Shown here piece by piece: positions 51,655-63,090 of a stretch of 64,000 nt of DNA (positions are counted from its first letter, which is position 1; the number at the start of each line of letters is the position of its first letter). Location: positions 61,065 through 125,064 of the forward strand of contig JAREIK010002410.1 in the NCBI GenBank assembly GCA_029783825.1. Reading direction: 5' to 3'. This DNA is from Sapria himalayana (lineage: Eukaryota; Streptophyta; Magnoliopsida; Malpighiales; Rafflesiaceae). A program made the translations under genes and the position numbers. The notes under the pieces are model-generated. The model ran no database searches. It had not been told where the DNA came from and saw nothing but the letters and a program-made list of their open reading frames with translations.

Positions 51655-52030
51655 CATTACAAAAAATATCCCAATTCAGAAAATTTCGCTAGCTATATGG
51701 GTTTTTTTGTCACTAAAATATAATATTGATGGATTAATGATTAAAATTATCCCATGATAAATTGCTCCTAGTAAAATATTAACGAGTAAAAAAATTCCCT
51801 AGCAAATTTTTTAACGATATAAAATTCCCTAACTAATTATATTTTTTTCCCTCGCTAATTTTAATCATATTTAAGAATAATAATTAATAATTTTTGAACG
51901 AATACGCTAGAAACATCCCTGCTAAATTATCAAGGGAATAACTCCCTACTATTTTCATTCTAAATCAATTTTCAAAATTTTATTTTTTTACCAAAAATTT
52001 CATTACATATTTTTAATATTTTGTATTAAA
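51655..52030 (+). mobile_element. CACTA-like type-2 end in left orientation
   Basis: The terminus CATTACAAAAAATATCCC is one base off CACTACAA. The roughly 375 bp that follow, read in reverse, resemble the type-2 subterminal regions of R3/R4 ('gtaaaaaaataaaattttga', then 'gggagttattccctt'). It is cut off at about 52030, where a type-1 left end begins. Confidence 0.6.
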
Positions 52031-52037
52031 TTAACTA

Positions 52038-53760
52038 TACTACAAACAAATATATAAATAGATAAAGAAATTTAGCTAGGGATAAAATCCCTAGCTAATT
52101 ATCAATGGATTATCTAGGGAATAACAAATGATTTTTTATTTTACATTAAATTAAAATTTATGATGGATTAGCAACCGATTAGCGACGGAAATAGTTGATT
52201 GAAAACTCTCCTTTGCTAATATTCTCATAAATTTCTGCTCAATGAAAAGCGAGAAATTTAGTGATGGATATAGGAGGGATCTTTCCCTAGCTAATTAGAA
52301 GAGAAAATCTTTCGCAAACCTAATACTTAATTTTTTTTACTATTTTATATTTAATTACAAGCGATTATTCCATAAATTTTATTTTTCACATAATATATGC
52401 ATTTAGCTAAAGATTTTTCCTTAGCTATTTGGGGTGGAAATAATTTTGGTTACTAATATTTAATGATTTAATTTTTTTAATATATTAATTGTTTTTATAT
52501 TTTATTTTATTTTGTATATTAAAGATACTGTATGCCATGGTCTATAGAAGAGCTATCCTTGAAAGACACATTCTCCTCGTATAATTATAAAAATAGGTTA
52601 TTATAAATAAATAATTTAAAAATTATATAAATACAAAAAAATTAATATTAATAACGACTATAATAACTATTTTTATGATTATAAAATTTTTAAAAAATTA
52701 TACAAAAAATTTTTCTAGAATTTTTAATTTTTAAATTTAAAATTTTGTATCAAAAAAACATTAAATAAATAATTCTATCGTTATAAAATATTTTTAAGAT
52801 GTTTTAAAAAATAATTCAACATATAATATAATTTCTACTAATAAAAAGATAAAATAATTCATTGAATGATAAAATAAAATATATTAACAATAATATCTGA
52901 ATTAACAAAAAAACTAATAAATATTAATATTATTTTATGTATAAAAAATAGTTTTATGATTATAAGAAAACTTTTAAAAAAATAATTACTAAAAAATATG
53001 TAAATTTTGAATTATAAAAAAAATTCAAAATTTTCATAATATTTAAATGAAAATAAATTGATATTCAGAGATAAATACAGAGATGTTTGCCCCTACTAAA
53101 ATTAAAAAGAATTATATAATTGAGTAAGATTTATACTATTTGCTTTTAATATTCCATCATTGTTAAATTTTAAAAATATAAATTTTTCTTAATAATCATC
53201 CCACTTTAAGTAAATTTTTTTTAATAATCATCTCACTTTAAGCAAATTTTAGAATTTCAAAAATTATAAATTATAAAATATATCAAATTATATAAAATTT
53301 TATGCCTTTAAAAATATTTCATATTATTTTTATAAAAATTAATATGAATTCTTAAAAATTTATAAACTTAAAAATATATATTTATATATTTTTTTAAATT
53401 AAAGAGTATTTATAATTCTTAGGAAAGTGGCTTAACTACCAATAATCTTTTCATGTGTACTTTGATATATTAGGTTTATAATTTTTATAGCCATTAGATT
53501 TGTTTTTTTATTTGGAAGGCTAAACATCTATTTTTTGAAATTATATATATATTTATTGTTTAATTAATTTGATAATTAAAAATTAAAAGGTGTTTGTTTT
53601 TCATTTGTGTCTTGCTACACGCACATTAACTTGTTGAAAATAATTTATTAAGTAAAAAAAGATGAGTCTTTATGTTTTATATATATATTTATTGTATATT
53701 AAATATATTGATAATTTAAAATTAAAACATTAATGTAATTTTAAAACCTAATAAAACTTA
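52038..53760 (+). mobile_element. CACTA-like element, left type-1 end (L3)
   Basis: The terminus TACTACAAACAAATATATAA is followed by TAGCTAGGGATAAAATCCCTAGCTA and the conserved 'ccatggtctatagaagagc' block at about 52535. Matches to L2 continue through 'cttttcatgtgtac' (about 53445) and 'ctacacgcacatt' (about 53615). The PPR and SmF pseudogenes lie downstream. Confidence 0.75.
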
Positions 53761-54255
53761 ATAAACTTAATAGTTAGAGACAACTCCAACTATTATCTTT
53801 AAGGAAAACGAAACATAAGTCGCAACATATTCAAAACCAAACATAAGTCGTGGCTTATTCAAAATGAAACATGAGTCATGAATGTCCACAGAAACATATG
53901 GCAAGGGTTCGAGAAACACGGATGATGCATGGTATCAACACATTGTCATAGTCATGGCATACCCAAAAAAACAATCTGATCTTTAAGGACTGAAAGCAAT
54001 TTGCATCATGTTAGTATACTAAACTATGAGGATGACATGTTAAATCAGTGCTATCACAATAGCCTTCCAACAAGTCTCCTTATTCCTGAGTAAACCCAAG
54101 GGTGTCAATCATGCCAGGCCAGCACTGCTTAGAAATTATGCGAATTGCTTGAAAGCATCATGGTCCTAAATAGTCTCCATTGAGGAAAAAGAGAATGATC
54201 TCTCCTGTGCACTCTTTAAGCTCGAGCATGGAGTCTCAGCAATTCAATGATTCTT
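53761..54255. other. Non-repetitive stretch, no recognised gene
   Basis: Base composition is more balanced than its surroundings, suggesting captured host DNA. A short internal repeat 'cataagtcg...ttcaaaa' occurs at about 53814-53875. No frame is long or recognisable. Confidence 0.45.
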
Positions 54256-54420
54256 GTTCTAGTTTCAATTGAGCAATGAGCTTGGACATCGATTCTTCTT
54301 TGAGTGTTCTCACTGTGGCCATGGAGTGATAGCTTGCTGCAATGAGAAACAACTAGATGATGAACTTGAACTCGTCGGTCATTTGATGATTCTTAGAGAT
54401 TGGCAGAGGGTTTGTAGTAA
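54256..54420 (+). pseudogene. Unrecognised coding-like fragment upstream of the PPR pseudogene
   Basis: A frame containing HCGHGVIACCNEKQLDDELE then LVGHLMILRDWQRV has balanced codon use unlike the AT-rich surroundings. KQLDDELELVGHL could be the start of a PPR helix pair, which would fit the PPR pseudogene 200 bp downstream in the same orientation, but I cannot confirm the family. The frame degenerates into AT-rich sequence after about 54420. Confidence 0.35.
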
Positions 54421-54619
54421 GTTAAAACCATTCATCTATTATATCTGCTACTACACTATATGTTTATGTACATTCTCTATACCGATGTCACACTTTAGCC
54501 TTGTTTCATTATTGTAATTACTAATTTCTGGCATGATATTGGTTAAAAATATGATCACATATAATTTGTTCAAAATAGGAACTAATATGCATGTGTATTC
54601 AAAATAAAAAGTGTAGGTA

Positions 54620-55412
54620 ACAATGCTTCTATGATTAATGGGTACTATAAAGCTAACTGTAATGCAGAAGCTTGTAGCCTATTCTTCAAACTTCTGGGAC
54701 ATGTCAAGTGATGAAACAAAGCTGCTGCTACAATCTACTCCAAAGCTTGTGTGAAGATAGGAATGTGCATGCCTTCCTCATGCTGTTGGAGACAATGTTG
54801 ACTCTGAATATTGATCTCAATAAGGCTCTATTTTGGAAAATTGATGTAGCTTTGTGTATGGCTGGAGACATACGAAAGGCCACATTAGTTTTTGATCTGT
54901 TTGTGAGAGCCTTTGTGCCTAATTTCATTACTTACACAATAATGATAAATTCTTACTATAGGTAGAATTGTCTGCATGAGGCACTTTATTTGTTCCATGA
55001 TATGAAATGGCAGGGCATCAACCCTGATATTGTTACATTTACTATTTTGCTCGATGGCTATTTAAAGGCTTATAGATCTACACATGATTGGCCAGAAGGT
55101 GGAAGGAGAAGACATGAAGCTATTGCACCTAGCCCCATTATTATGGAGGAGATGAACAAAGAAGAAGTCAGACCTAATATTATTTGATAAATAGTCTTGA
55201 TTGGTAGGCACTGCAAGCTGAATAACCTTGAAGAGGCCGTAAATGTGTTTGATGAAATGGTGGAGAGAGGGCTCGAACCTGACACGGTAATGTACACAGC
55301 CCTTCTTTCTGGTTGCTGTAATAGAGGAGATGTGGCTGTGGCTGTAAATATGCTCGATCAAATGTTGATGAAAGGGATTTCACCTGATGCGCACACAATG
55401 TCTACCCTATGA
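54620..55412 (+). pseudogene. P-class pentatricopeptide repeat protein, C-terminal part, broken
   Basis: The first segment (from 54631) reads MINGYYKANCNAEACSLFFK. A frameshift at about 54703-54712 leads into the frame 54708-55412, which contains about five 35-residue PPR motifs, such as TYTIMINSYYR, PDIVTFTILLDGYLK and EPDTVMYTALLSG. In-frame stops occur at 54963-54965 (TAG) and 55185-55190 (TGA TAA). Wording and repeat order closely recall Arabidopsis At2g26790, a mitochondrial PPR protein (TYTIMINSYCRMNCLQEA; FTVLLDGSLKEY; LEPDTVTYTALVSG), quoted from memory. PPR proteins bind organelle RNA, one base per repeat. The upstream half of the protein and any targeting peptide are missing. At least one frameshift and three stop codons rule out function. 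Confidence 0.85.
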
Positions 55413-55860
55413 CATGATTTCTAAAAGCCCAAAAAGGACAATTATGGAGAAGCACTATACTAGAGCAAATAGAAGTTGGTGGACAAACCTGAAGCCTCAT
55501 GAGATTTTCTAAATAGTCCTTGTTCATAGGTAAGCACTATACTGCTATTGACGATCAATCTCTATCTCATCTGCTAGTTCTTTTGTTAGCTTGTTAGCTT
55601 AGTCATGGCGGGGCAGAGCAACACCCCTTATAGGCATTGGGACTAAGAGATAGTTCTAGTTGTGGGGAGGCAAGATGCAAATTTTGATACGCCAAGCATG
55701 GCTCGTGGCTTGTTTTCCAGGTTTTCTTCTAAGATTTTTTAGATATATTTTCAAAAATTTAAATAATATTTGCATTTTCATATTAATGTTCACAGTGATG
55801 TTATGTACTTTTTTTGTGAAGTAAAATGAGATAATACTTTACCTGCTATTCTATATCTAT
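55413..55860. other. Inter-pseudogene stretch
   Basis: Non-repetitive, moderately GC-balanced sequence (probably the 3' flank of the captured PPR gene), then AT-rich. No coding frame is supported. Confidence 0.45.
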
Positions 55861-55864
55861 ATAT

Positions 55865-56025
55865 ATAACCGCTGTTCTATATCTATAAGACATCCATAAA
55901 TACTATAGTATATATCTATATATACTAAAGTATATCTGTACATTAAATACTACAGTATATATGTACATATATACTCAATATATGTACATAATCACGATAG
56001 TATTTAATGTACATATATACTATAT
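55865..56025. repeat. Sat-B repeats
   Basis: 'actatagtatatatctatatatac' and 'gtacatatatac' motifs of the same family as 46590-47215. Confidence 0.7.
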
Positions 56026-56176
56026 ATAACTATCTTATTGATGAGTACGATGTTTGTGATATTGTTTATGTTTTGTTGGGTGTCATGTTCTCTACTTTAT
56101 CAATTGATACGTTGTTCGATTGAACCTACAAGTGCAATATATGGAAAAGATAAAGAAATCTGAGAAGATAGAAAAA

Positions 56177-56213
56177 TAGTGTGTGTGCATGCATGCGTGT
56201 GTGTGTGTGTGTG
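56177..56213. repeat. GT-rich microsatellite
   Basis: (GTGTGTGCATGCATGCGTGTG...) dinucleotide-type run. Confidence 0.8.
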
Positions 56214-56367
56214 TCTTTAGACATATATAGTTATACTATATTCTGCTATATGCATGTATATTTCATATATACATGCCTATGAATTTTTAAGTAAATGCAG
56301 AGAAATATCTGATTCATACGTACATGATAGCACTGTTAATTTGTTTTTTTATTGCTGAATGTTGCAG

Positions 56368-56964
56368 ACTATCCCCGTTAATCCCAAGCCTTTTCTTAAC
56401 AACATGATTGGGAAGATGGTCATTGTAAAACTCAAGTGGGGAAAGGAATACAAAGGTGAGCTACAATTGTGTTCTCTTCCTGTGCATTATATTTCTTTTT
56501 TTAATTTTATTTTGTTTGGTTTTTTTAAGGTTTCCTTGCTTCGGTGGATTTCTATATGAACCTACAGGTGTGCAAATAATAAATACCAATTAGCCTGTTG
56601 TCATTTCAACTTCTATTTCTCTTTTGTTTGACACATTTTAACTTTCTTATAATTAACAATGAACTGATACGTGAAGCTCGGCAACATAGAGAAATATGTT
56701 AATGGGCAGTTCACTGGAAATCTTGATGAAATCTAGATTCGGTAATTTAAAAATAAGCCCATGATTATCTCGTTGTCTGAAATTTCTAGCAAATGGTAGT
56801 TGGTATTGTATGTTCTAGTCTATTTATTTATCAGTGGGATTGAGTTGTGTTCTTTATTGGTTTGTAAATGTAGTATATTATGCTCTATGTGTAGGTGTAA
56901 CAATATTCTTTATCTGCATGAAATACCAGAGGACAACTTATTAGAAAATGTTAACCATGCCTGA
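56368..56964 (+). pseudogene. SNRPF: Small nuclear ribonucleoprotein SmF, four coding exons with one nonsense codon
   Basis: Exons: 56368-56455 ([12 protein letters not shown]... [10 protein letters not shown]), 56530-56567 ([12 protein letters not shown]), 56677-56741 (LGNIEKYVNGQFTGNLDEI, TAG, IR) and 56895-56964 (CNNILYLHEIP..., stop TGA). Every intron keeps GT...AG, phases join exactly, and the joined frame is 86 codons plus stop, the family's normal length. Sm1 and Sm2 motifs of the Sm fold are recognisable. SmF is one of seven core proteins ringed around snRNA in spliceosomal snRNPs. The defect is TAG at 56734-56736 in place of Leu in the GEILIR segment. The C-terminus is altered from acidic to LLENVNHA. 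The start codon exon (family MA-) is not found; the ATG at 56359 lies across the acceptor. A recent or relatively well-preserved pseudogene. Confidence 0.9.
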
Positions 56965-59900
56965 GAGACCTAATGTGTGTTTTTTAAGCCCTAGATTATT
57001 TTTTTTTGTTGCCTTTGATGTAATGTGTTGCTGCGTGAAAGTACATGTGTCTGTGTTTACACACACACACAGGCACAAAAATACATGAACAAGTATACAT
57101 ACATTCAATTGACACAACATTAATTAAAATATTGTTGGAAGAGTAGCTAATTATAATCTATGAATAATAATAGTCACAAGAATATTAATAGTCAAGAGAT
57201 TAATAGAGCATTTATGGACATTGATAATATTGTTCAAACTAGTGGGAACTTTTTTTATTTTAATGATTCTTTTTTTAAGGTTTAATGGATTTCAAATCAA
57301 CAGAAAGTGTGCTAGCTATGAAATTCGAAGAAGAATAGTAAAAGAGGATGAAAAAAATAATAACAAGAGGAGAAGAATAGCATGGTACTATAATTTTTTA
57401 AATTCAAGTTATATATTATATTTTAATTTATGGGTTTTTATATTTTAGAATTTTTTTTCTATAGAGAAGATGAATATGAAGAACCTGTGGAAAATTTTTT
57501 ACTAATCAGGTTTCTATGGTTATAGTGTGAAACTCTTATATTTTTTTCAAAGAAGGTACAACTTATCCATTATAACCTTAAATTTTGTTGTCATTGCTCA
57601 TGTTGATAAGTTGTCGATGCTATAATTTTTGTTGGTGGATGATGATGAGTTATTTTTAGTTTTTTTTCTTAATAAATCATATTTTTTGGTCTTTAATTAG
57701 GTACCCAATAAATTACATTGTAATTCTATTTTGTTAAGATTGTAGATGCTTTAATTAATTTAATTGGCCAGATATTAATTATTATTTAATAGTACTATTA
57801 AAAAAATTGACTACACTAAAGTATTTATTATATCAATCTAATATTGGCTTGTAGAATCAAATCACACTTGATGGAGAAATGGGGAGGGTGTAGAAGACTA
57901 AGAACCCAAGTGAGACTATACATTATTATAAGTAGGGGAACAAACATTGTACAGAATTTTTTCAAAGTATTTTATTAGATACTATGCATTCTCAAAGCAC
58001 ACTAGCCATGCATGGTCACTTATTTCGTGTATACATTTATAATAAGTAATTATTCCATCATTATACAATGTTAACATGAGTAATATGATAGATAATTTGA
58101 TTAGTAATCGAGTATACCCTTCTGTTTTTAAAAAAATGTGCATTTAGTATACATATCCAAATTAGTAGATGTGGGATGCATGTGAAGTTGCTTATTTAGT
58201 ACAGTCTATGTTTTATGTACATGCACATTATTTATTGTTTACAATGAAACATGTATACTAATATACTTCTGTACACAAAAAACTTTGTCAATTTATTTGT
58301 CACACATACAAAAAATTAAAAATTATCAAAAATAATATTGTACAACTAAATTAAAAAAAATCAAACAAGATGAAACACATTATTTAATGACTTTCAAAAT
58401 TTTGACTATGATCTAATGTTGATTCTGAGATTATTACTAAGAATCGATATATCAAAGTAAAGTTTTTAATAAAATTGTTTATTGGATTTAAATCTCCATA
58501 TGAAAAAATATCTTTAATATTGGTGTGATATTTTAGATTTAATGTTATTCTAGCATTATATTTTTTGTTAAATTCAATTTTTAGCAATAAAAAATTAATG
58601 AAAAATAAAAATCAAAAATCATCATTAATGCAAAATATGATACTCTTGATATATGATACTCTTGATATATGATACTCTTAATATAGGATATGTTTTCCTT
58701 TTATTTTTTTTCTTTTCAGCTATTTTAGATTTTGCATTTGTTAATAAATTTTTGTGTGCAATTGATGATACTCTTGATATATGATACACACACACACACA
58801 TATGCATGTCATATATATATTTACAACATTTTGTTTTGGTGTAAGATTATAATATTAGTATATTAAATAATTTTATAAATTTTATGCAATTATAGCCATG
58901 TTATTGTTTGATAAAATAAATTAACCTATTTTAGAATCTTTTAAAAAAGAGATGTGGCCATTTGGTTGATTTTCTCATGTATTATTTGGGCATTATGAAA
59001 AATAGCCCTCTCAAGTTGCTCTTGCCAAAATGTTGCTTTATTTTAATCTTTTCTTTGATAAAATAATACTTTTATGTGCTCATTCTTCTCATAATAGATT
59101 AAAATGAAAATAACATATTATGTGAGCTAATAACCATCATAAAAATGAAAATAGGCTTTCAATACAAAAATTTAATTTCTTAGTCAAATATCTAATCGGA
59201 AAAAGTATATAAGTGATGATCATATCTATAATTTTTGTTAAATTAATAAGTTGTCATCCTTCATATTGTTTATGTTTGAATTGATGTGTATGTAAATAAT
59301 CTTTAAGTAAATTACTAAAAAATTAGGATTAAGTTCTTTTGCACTACTATTTTTTGGCAGTTCTTTAGTTCATAAAATGGTGTGGTCTTAGGCTGCTACT
59401 TCAATTAACTATTTATTTATGCATATCTTTGGTCTTAAATCTTTGTGTTTAAGTCATGTATCTCTTTAAAATTAAGCTTTAGTTTTACTAGATTATATTC
59501 ATCCATTTCTAATCTCTATCTTGTTAGTAAACTTTAAGTAGGATGTGATAGAATTGCTAAGACCTCTTTAGTCAACTAGTTTTGCTTAATTCTCATTCTT
59601 CTTATCTCAATCATTTTTCTTTAGCAAACTCTCTTTTGATTGTAAATTTCCACATAATAAGTTAATGTCAATATCTCTAATTATTGGTATCTTTAATTAG
59701 TTCATATTTGTAATGCTAAGAATCTGAAATTGCAAGCTACTTCATATCTATGTTTTCTAGTTTAATACTTTGTATGATATGTTTTCTAGTCCAAACCTAT
59801 TATTTTTCATGTCTAAATTCTTCATTAATTCATTTGAAAAAAGTTTTTAGAATTGGATCTTCATTCATTCTATTAAGTCTTTACTATTTATTTTTAATTC

Positions 59901-60332
59901 AAATATTGAGTTGAATCACAGTTGAAATTTTGATCTTTGATCTTCATTGAGAAGTTAGAAGCTTACTCCTTCTAACTTATAATTTTTTTTTGTTTCCCTT
60001 TCTTGTCCTTTCACTTGGTTCTTGTGTTCTCCTAATTCTTACCTTTTTGTGTGGCTTTGATTGGTGCACTAGAAGAGACATGCTCTCTTCATCTAGCAAT
60101 ATTGTGATATCTTTTAAACTTTAGCATGCTGATAAATTTTCTATTTCTTCATGTAGATTCTACAAACACATTGCCTAGATATTCATGATATTTTGCCGTT
60201 GCATATTTATATGTAAGTGATTTATTTAATTAATAGTATTATTTGAAGTCATTGTATGTTTCATTTAGAATTATAATAGAGCATAATTCTTTGTAATTAT
60301 AATAGAGAAAAATGAGTTCAAATCATTAGTGG
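56965..60332. other. AT-rich stretch without a recognised gene
   Basis: Begins with 3' flank shared with the 39.76-kb SmF copy (to about 57040), then a CA tract near 57060. A 75-codon frame (57221-57448) has a basic segment (EIRRRIVKEDEKNNNKRRR) after an acceptor-like run but no recognised family. A 17-bp 'gatactcttgatatat' repeat lies at 58638-58675 and recurs at about 58768. From 58800 to 60330 I see only AT-rich, non-coding sequence. Confidence 0.5.
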
Positions 60333-60538
60333 ATGATAGATAGATGGATTGATAAATTAATAAATAGTTAGATAGCTAGATAGATAAATACATAAATAGA
60401 TAAATAAAGAGATATATAGATATTTAGATAGGTTGATAGATCATTATATAAATAGATAGATAGATAGACAGATAGATAGATAGATAGATAGACAAACAGA
60501 TAGATAGATATATATATATAGAAAGATAGATAAATACA
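60333..60538 (-). repeat. Tetranucleotide array 5 (GATA orientation), about 0.2 kb
   Basis: Short GATA/GACA array that ends three bases before the perfect CACTA terminus at 60541. Its left edge has no recognisable transposon end. Confidence 0.95.
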
Positions 60539-60540
60539 TA

Positions 60541-61960
60541 CACTACAAAAAATATCTATTTAGCTAGTAAAATTTAGCTAGGGATAAATTCCCTAGCTAA
60601 TTTGCGAGGGATAAACTAGGAAATAACAAGGGATATTTGATTTTACAATAAATTAAAATTTTGCGATGGATTAGTGATAAATTAGCAGTTAAAATCTTTG
60701 AATGAAAATTTTTTGTCACTAAAATATTTGTAGATATTCATGCAAAGAAAAGCTAGAACTTTAGCGACGTATTTAGCTACAGAAGTTCCTTTGTTAATTA
60801 AAATGAGACAAAACCTGTCTCTAAATAATTATTTAAATGTTTCTTTTTTAGATTTTATATAGAATTGAAAGTGATAATTCCTTAAATATTTATTTTCTCA
60901 AAATATATGAATTAAGCTAGGGATTTTTCCTAGCTATTTGGGCTAGTGATAATTTCTATCACTAATATTTAATGATATCTTTTTAAGCATTATTTATTTT
61001 AATATTCTATATAATTTTCTATATTAAAGGTATGTCATGGTCTATAGATGAGCGATCCTTAAAAGACACAATCTCCTCATATAATAATAAAAATAAGATA
61101 TTATAAATATAAAATTTAATCAATATACAAATACAAATAAAAATTTACATTAAATATGACTAAAATAACTAATTTTTTTATTCTAAATTTATTAAAAAAT
61201 TATACTTAATTTTGTCTGAAATATTTATTTATGATATTTAAATATTTATATTAAAAAATATTATATAATTTATTAATTTATAATATTTTTTAAAATATTT
61301 TAATTAATAAATAAACATAAATACAAATTACTATGAATAAAAAACTAAAATAAACAAATGTTTTATTAAATTAAAAAATTTATAAAAATATATGAATAAT
61401 GAATAAACAAGTAAATATTTAATAAAATAAAAGTAAAAAATAATATTTTTATTATTATAGGAATTTTTTAAAACTATAATTACTAATAGATTTGAAATTT
61501 TGAATTATAAAAAAATTTTCAAATTTTTCATAAAATTTAAAAGAAAATAATTTGATATTTTTATATTAATACATAGGTGTTTTAATTAAATCAAAAAAAA
61601 ATTGATGATTTAAAAAATAAATATTTCACCGTGGTTATTAAATGAACACTTCAAAGATTAAATATTATAATGACTAAAAGATTCAAATTCTATGCCTTTA
61701 TAATTATTTCATGCCTTAATAAAATCATATAAGTAAATTTTATGTAGATATATATATATGCATGTATGTATATATGAATACTCTATTATTATATAATATT
61801 ATTTTATTTATTTATGTAATAATATCATTTATGGTTAAATAAAAATCTATTTCATTTATTTTATTTAAATTATTTATTTTTTATAATTTTTGTTTACTCT
61901 TATATTTTTGTATCATATATTTACATCCAATTTAGTATTTATATATGGTTTCTTTGAAAA
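60541..61960 (+). mobile_element. CACTA-like element, left type-1 end (L4)
   Basis: Canonical terminus CACTACAAAAAATATCTATT, then TAGCTAGGGATAAATTCCCT subterminal repeats and the conserved 'tatgtcatggtctatagatg' block at about 61031. This is the best-preserved left terminus in the window. Internal sequence diverges from the other type-1 ends after about 61600. The right end is outside the window. Confidence 0.85.
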
Positions 61961-62009
61961 ACAAAATGCTAAGGCATTAAGCACTTAACATTTTTTCTAT
62001 CTTTTAATG

Positions 62010-62605
62010 ATGAAGATATGAGAAGCAAAATGGGACAATGGGAGCAACCTACAAAATCTACCTCTTTTTGTTGCCAGGTAATATTATCATTTTTCTTCTC
62101 ATTTGTAATATTATATACATATCTTTGTCTCTCTCAATTTGATTACCACTAGCTGATTTTCATTTTTACAGAATATTCGAGTATAATTTTTTTTTAATTT
62201 CCTCCAATTTTCCTTCTTTTTTCTTCGATTTTCATATTATTTATTAGATTTTGACACTACACCATATATGAAACAATAAATGGTCAGTGTAAACTCTGTT
62301 CTTTTATTGTTTAAAATTTAGGTTTTTATTGATTTCAAATACTTAATGTTTGCATATTGTTTTCTCCTTCTGAAACTTATGAAAATAAATAATGCTTGAT
62401 GTTTTCTACTTCTGCAACTTTCATAAAAAATATACTTAATGCTTATGGGTTCTATTTTTGTTGTCTCTATAATTATTAAAATAGATAAAATTATAAATAA
62501 AACTTTTATGCATTTATTTAATCGTATGACATTATATATAAATGTCTATACTTTAATATATATAAATATATTACATTATACACACACACTGATATGTTTA
62601 TATAA
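62010..62605 (+). repeat. Module X, copy 2
   Basis: Direct repeat of 41787-42400, including 'gggagcaacctacaaaatct' followed by 'gttgccag|gtaatatt', which looks like an exon/donor junction. Here it lies inside element L4, which suggests that copy 1 after R3 is also transposon interior. Confidence 0.7.
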
Positions 62606-62609
62606 ACAT

Positions 62610-63090
62610 ATAATGTTATATATAAATATTTGTATAACTATGTAACACTCTATATTATTAAATATAACTATATTTGTATCTATATATACATATATGTATT
62701 CATATAATAAAATCTTAATATTTGTTTATAACATTGTATATATTTATGTAAAACTACTTATAACTACTTGTAAGAATATATCTATATATAACTATATGTT
62801 TAACTATATATAACTCTATTTTTAACTATATATAATATAGGTATAAGAACATATAACTATAAATAATTGTCTTTGACTAAATGTATAACTAAAATAACAT
62901 TATACAAAACAATATTTAAATATATATACCTATATTTATAAATATAAGTATAACTATATGTATAACCACATATAAGTATATTTATAATTACAGTATAACA
63001 ACATACATCATTATGTTTAACTATGTGTATAATTATTTATATATTTTTGTATAACTATATAAAACTCTAAATAATTATAATATAACTATA
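62610..63090 (+). repeat. Sat-A satellite, one shortened unit
   Basis: Follows 28365-28745 in motif order ('ggtataagaacatataac' at 62838) but lacks about 180 bp from the middle of the unit. It ends with 'aactctaaataatt...ataactatat', as at 28725. Confidence 0.8.

Noticed and set aside
55605..55610. ATGGCG as the missing first exon of the SmF pseudogene
   Set aside because: It is not followed by a GT donor and lies about 760 bp upstream across Sat-B. There is no evidence that it is the SmF start.
57221..57448. 75-codon frame with a basic NKRRR segment
   Set aside because: Short, AT-rich, no homology recognised. The basic run is from GA-rich sequence.
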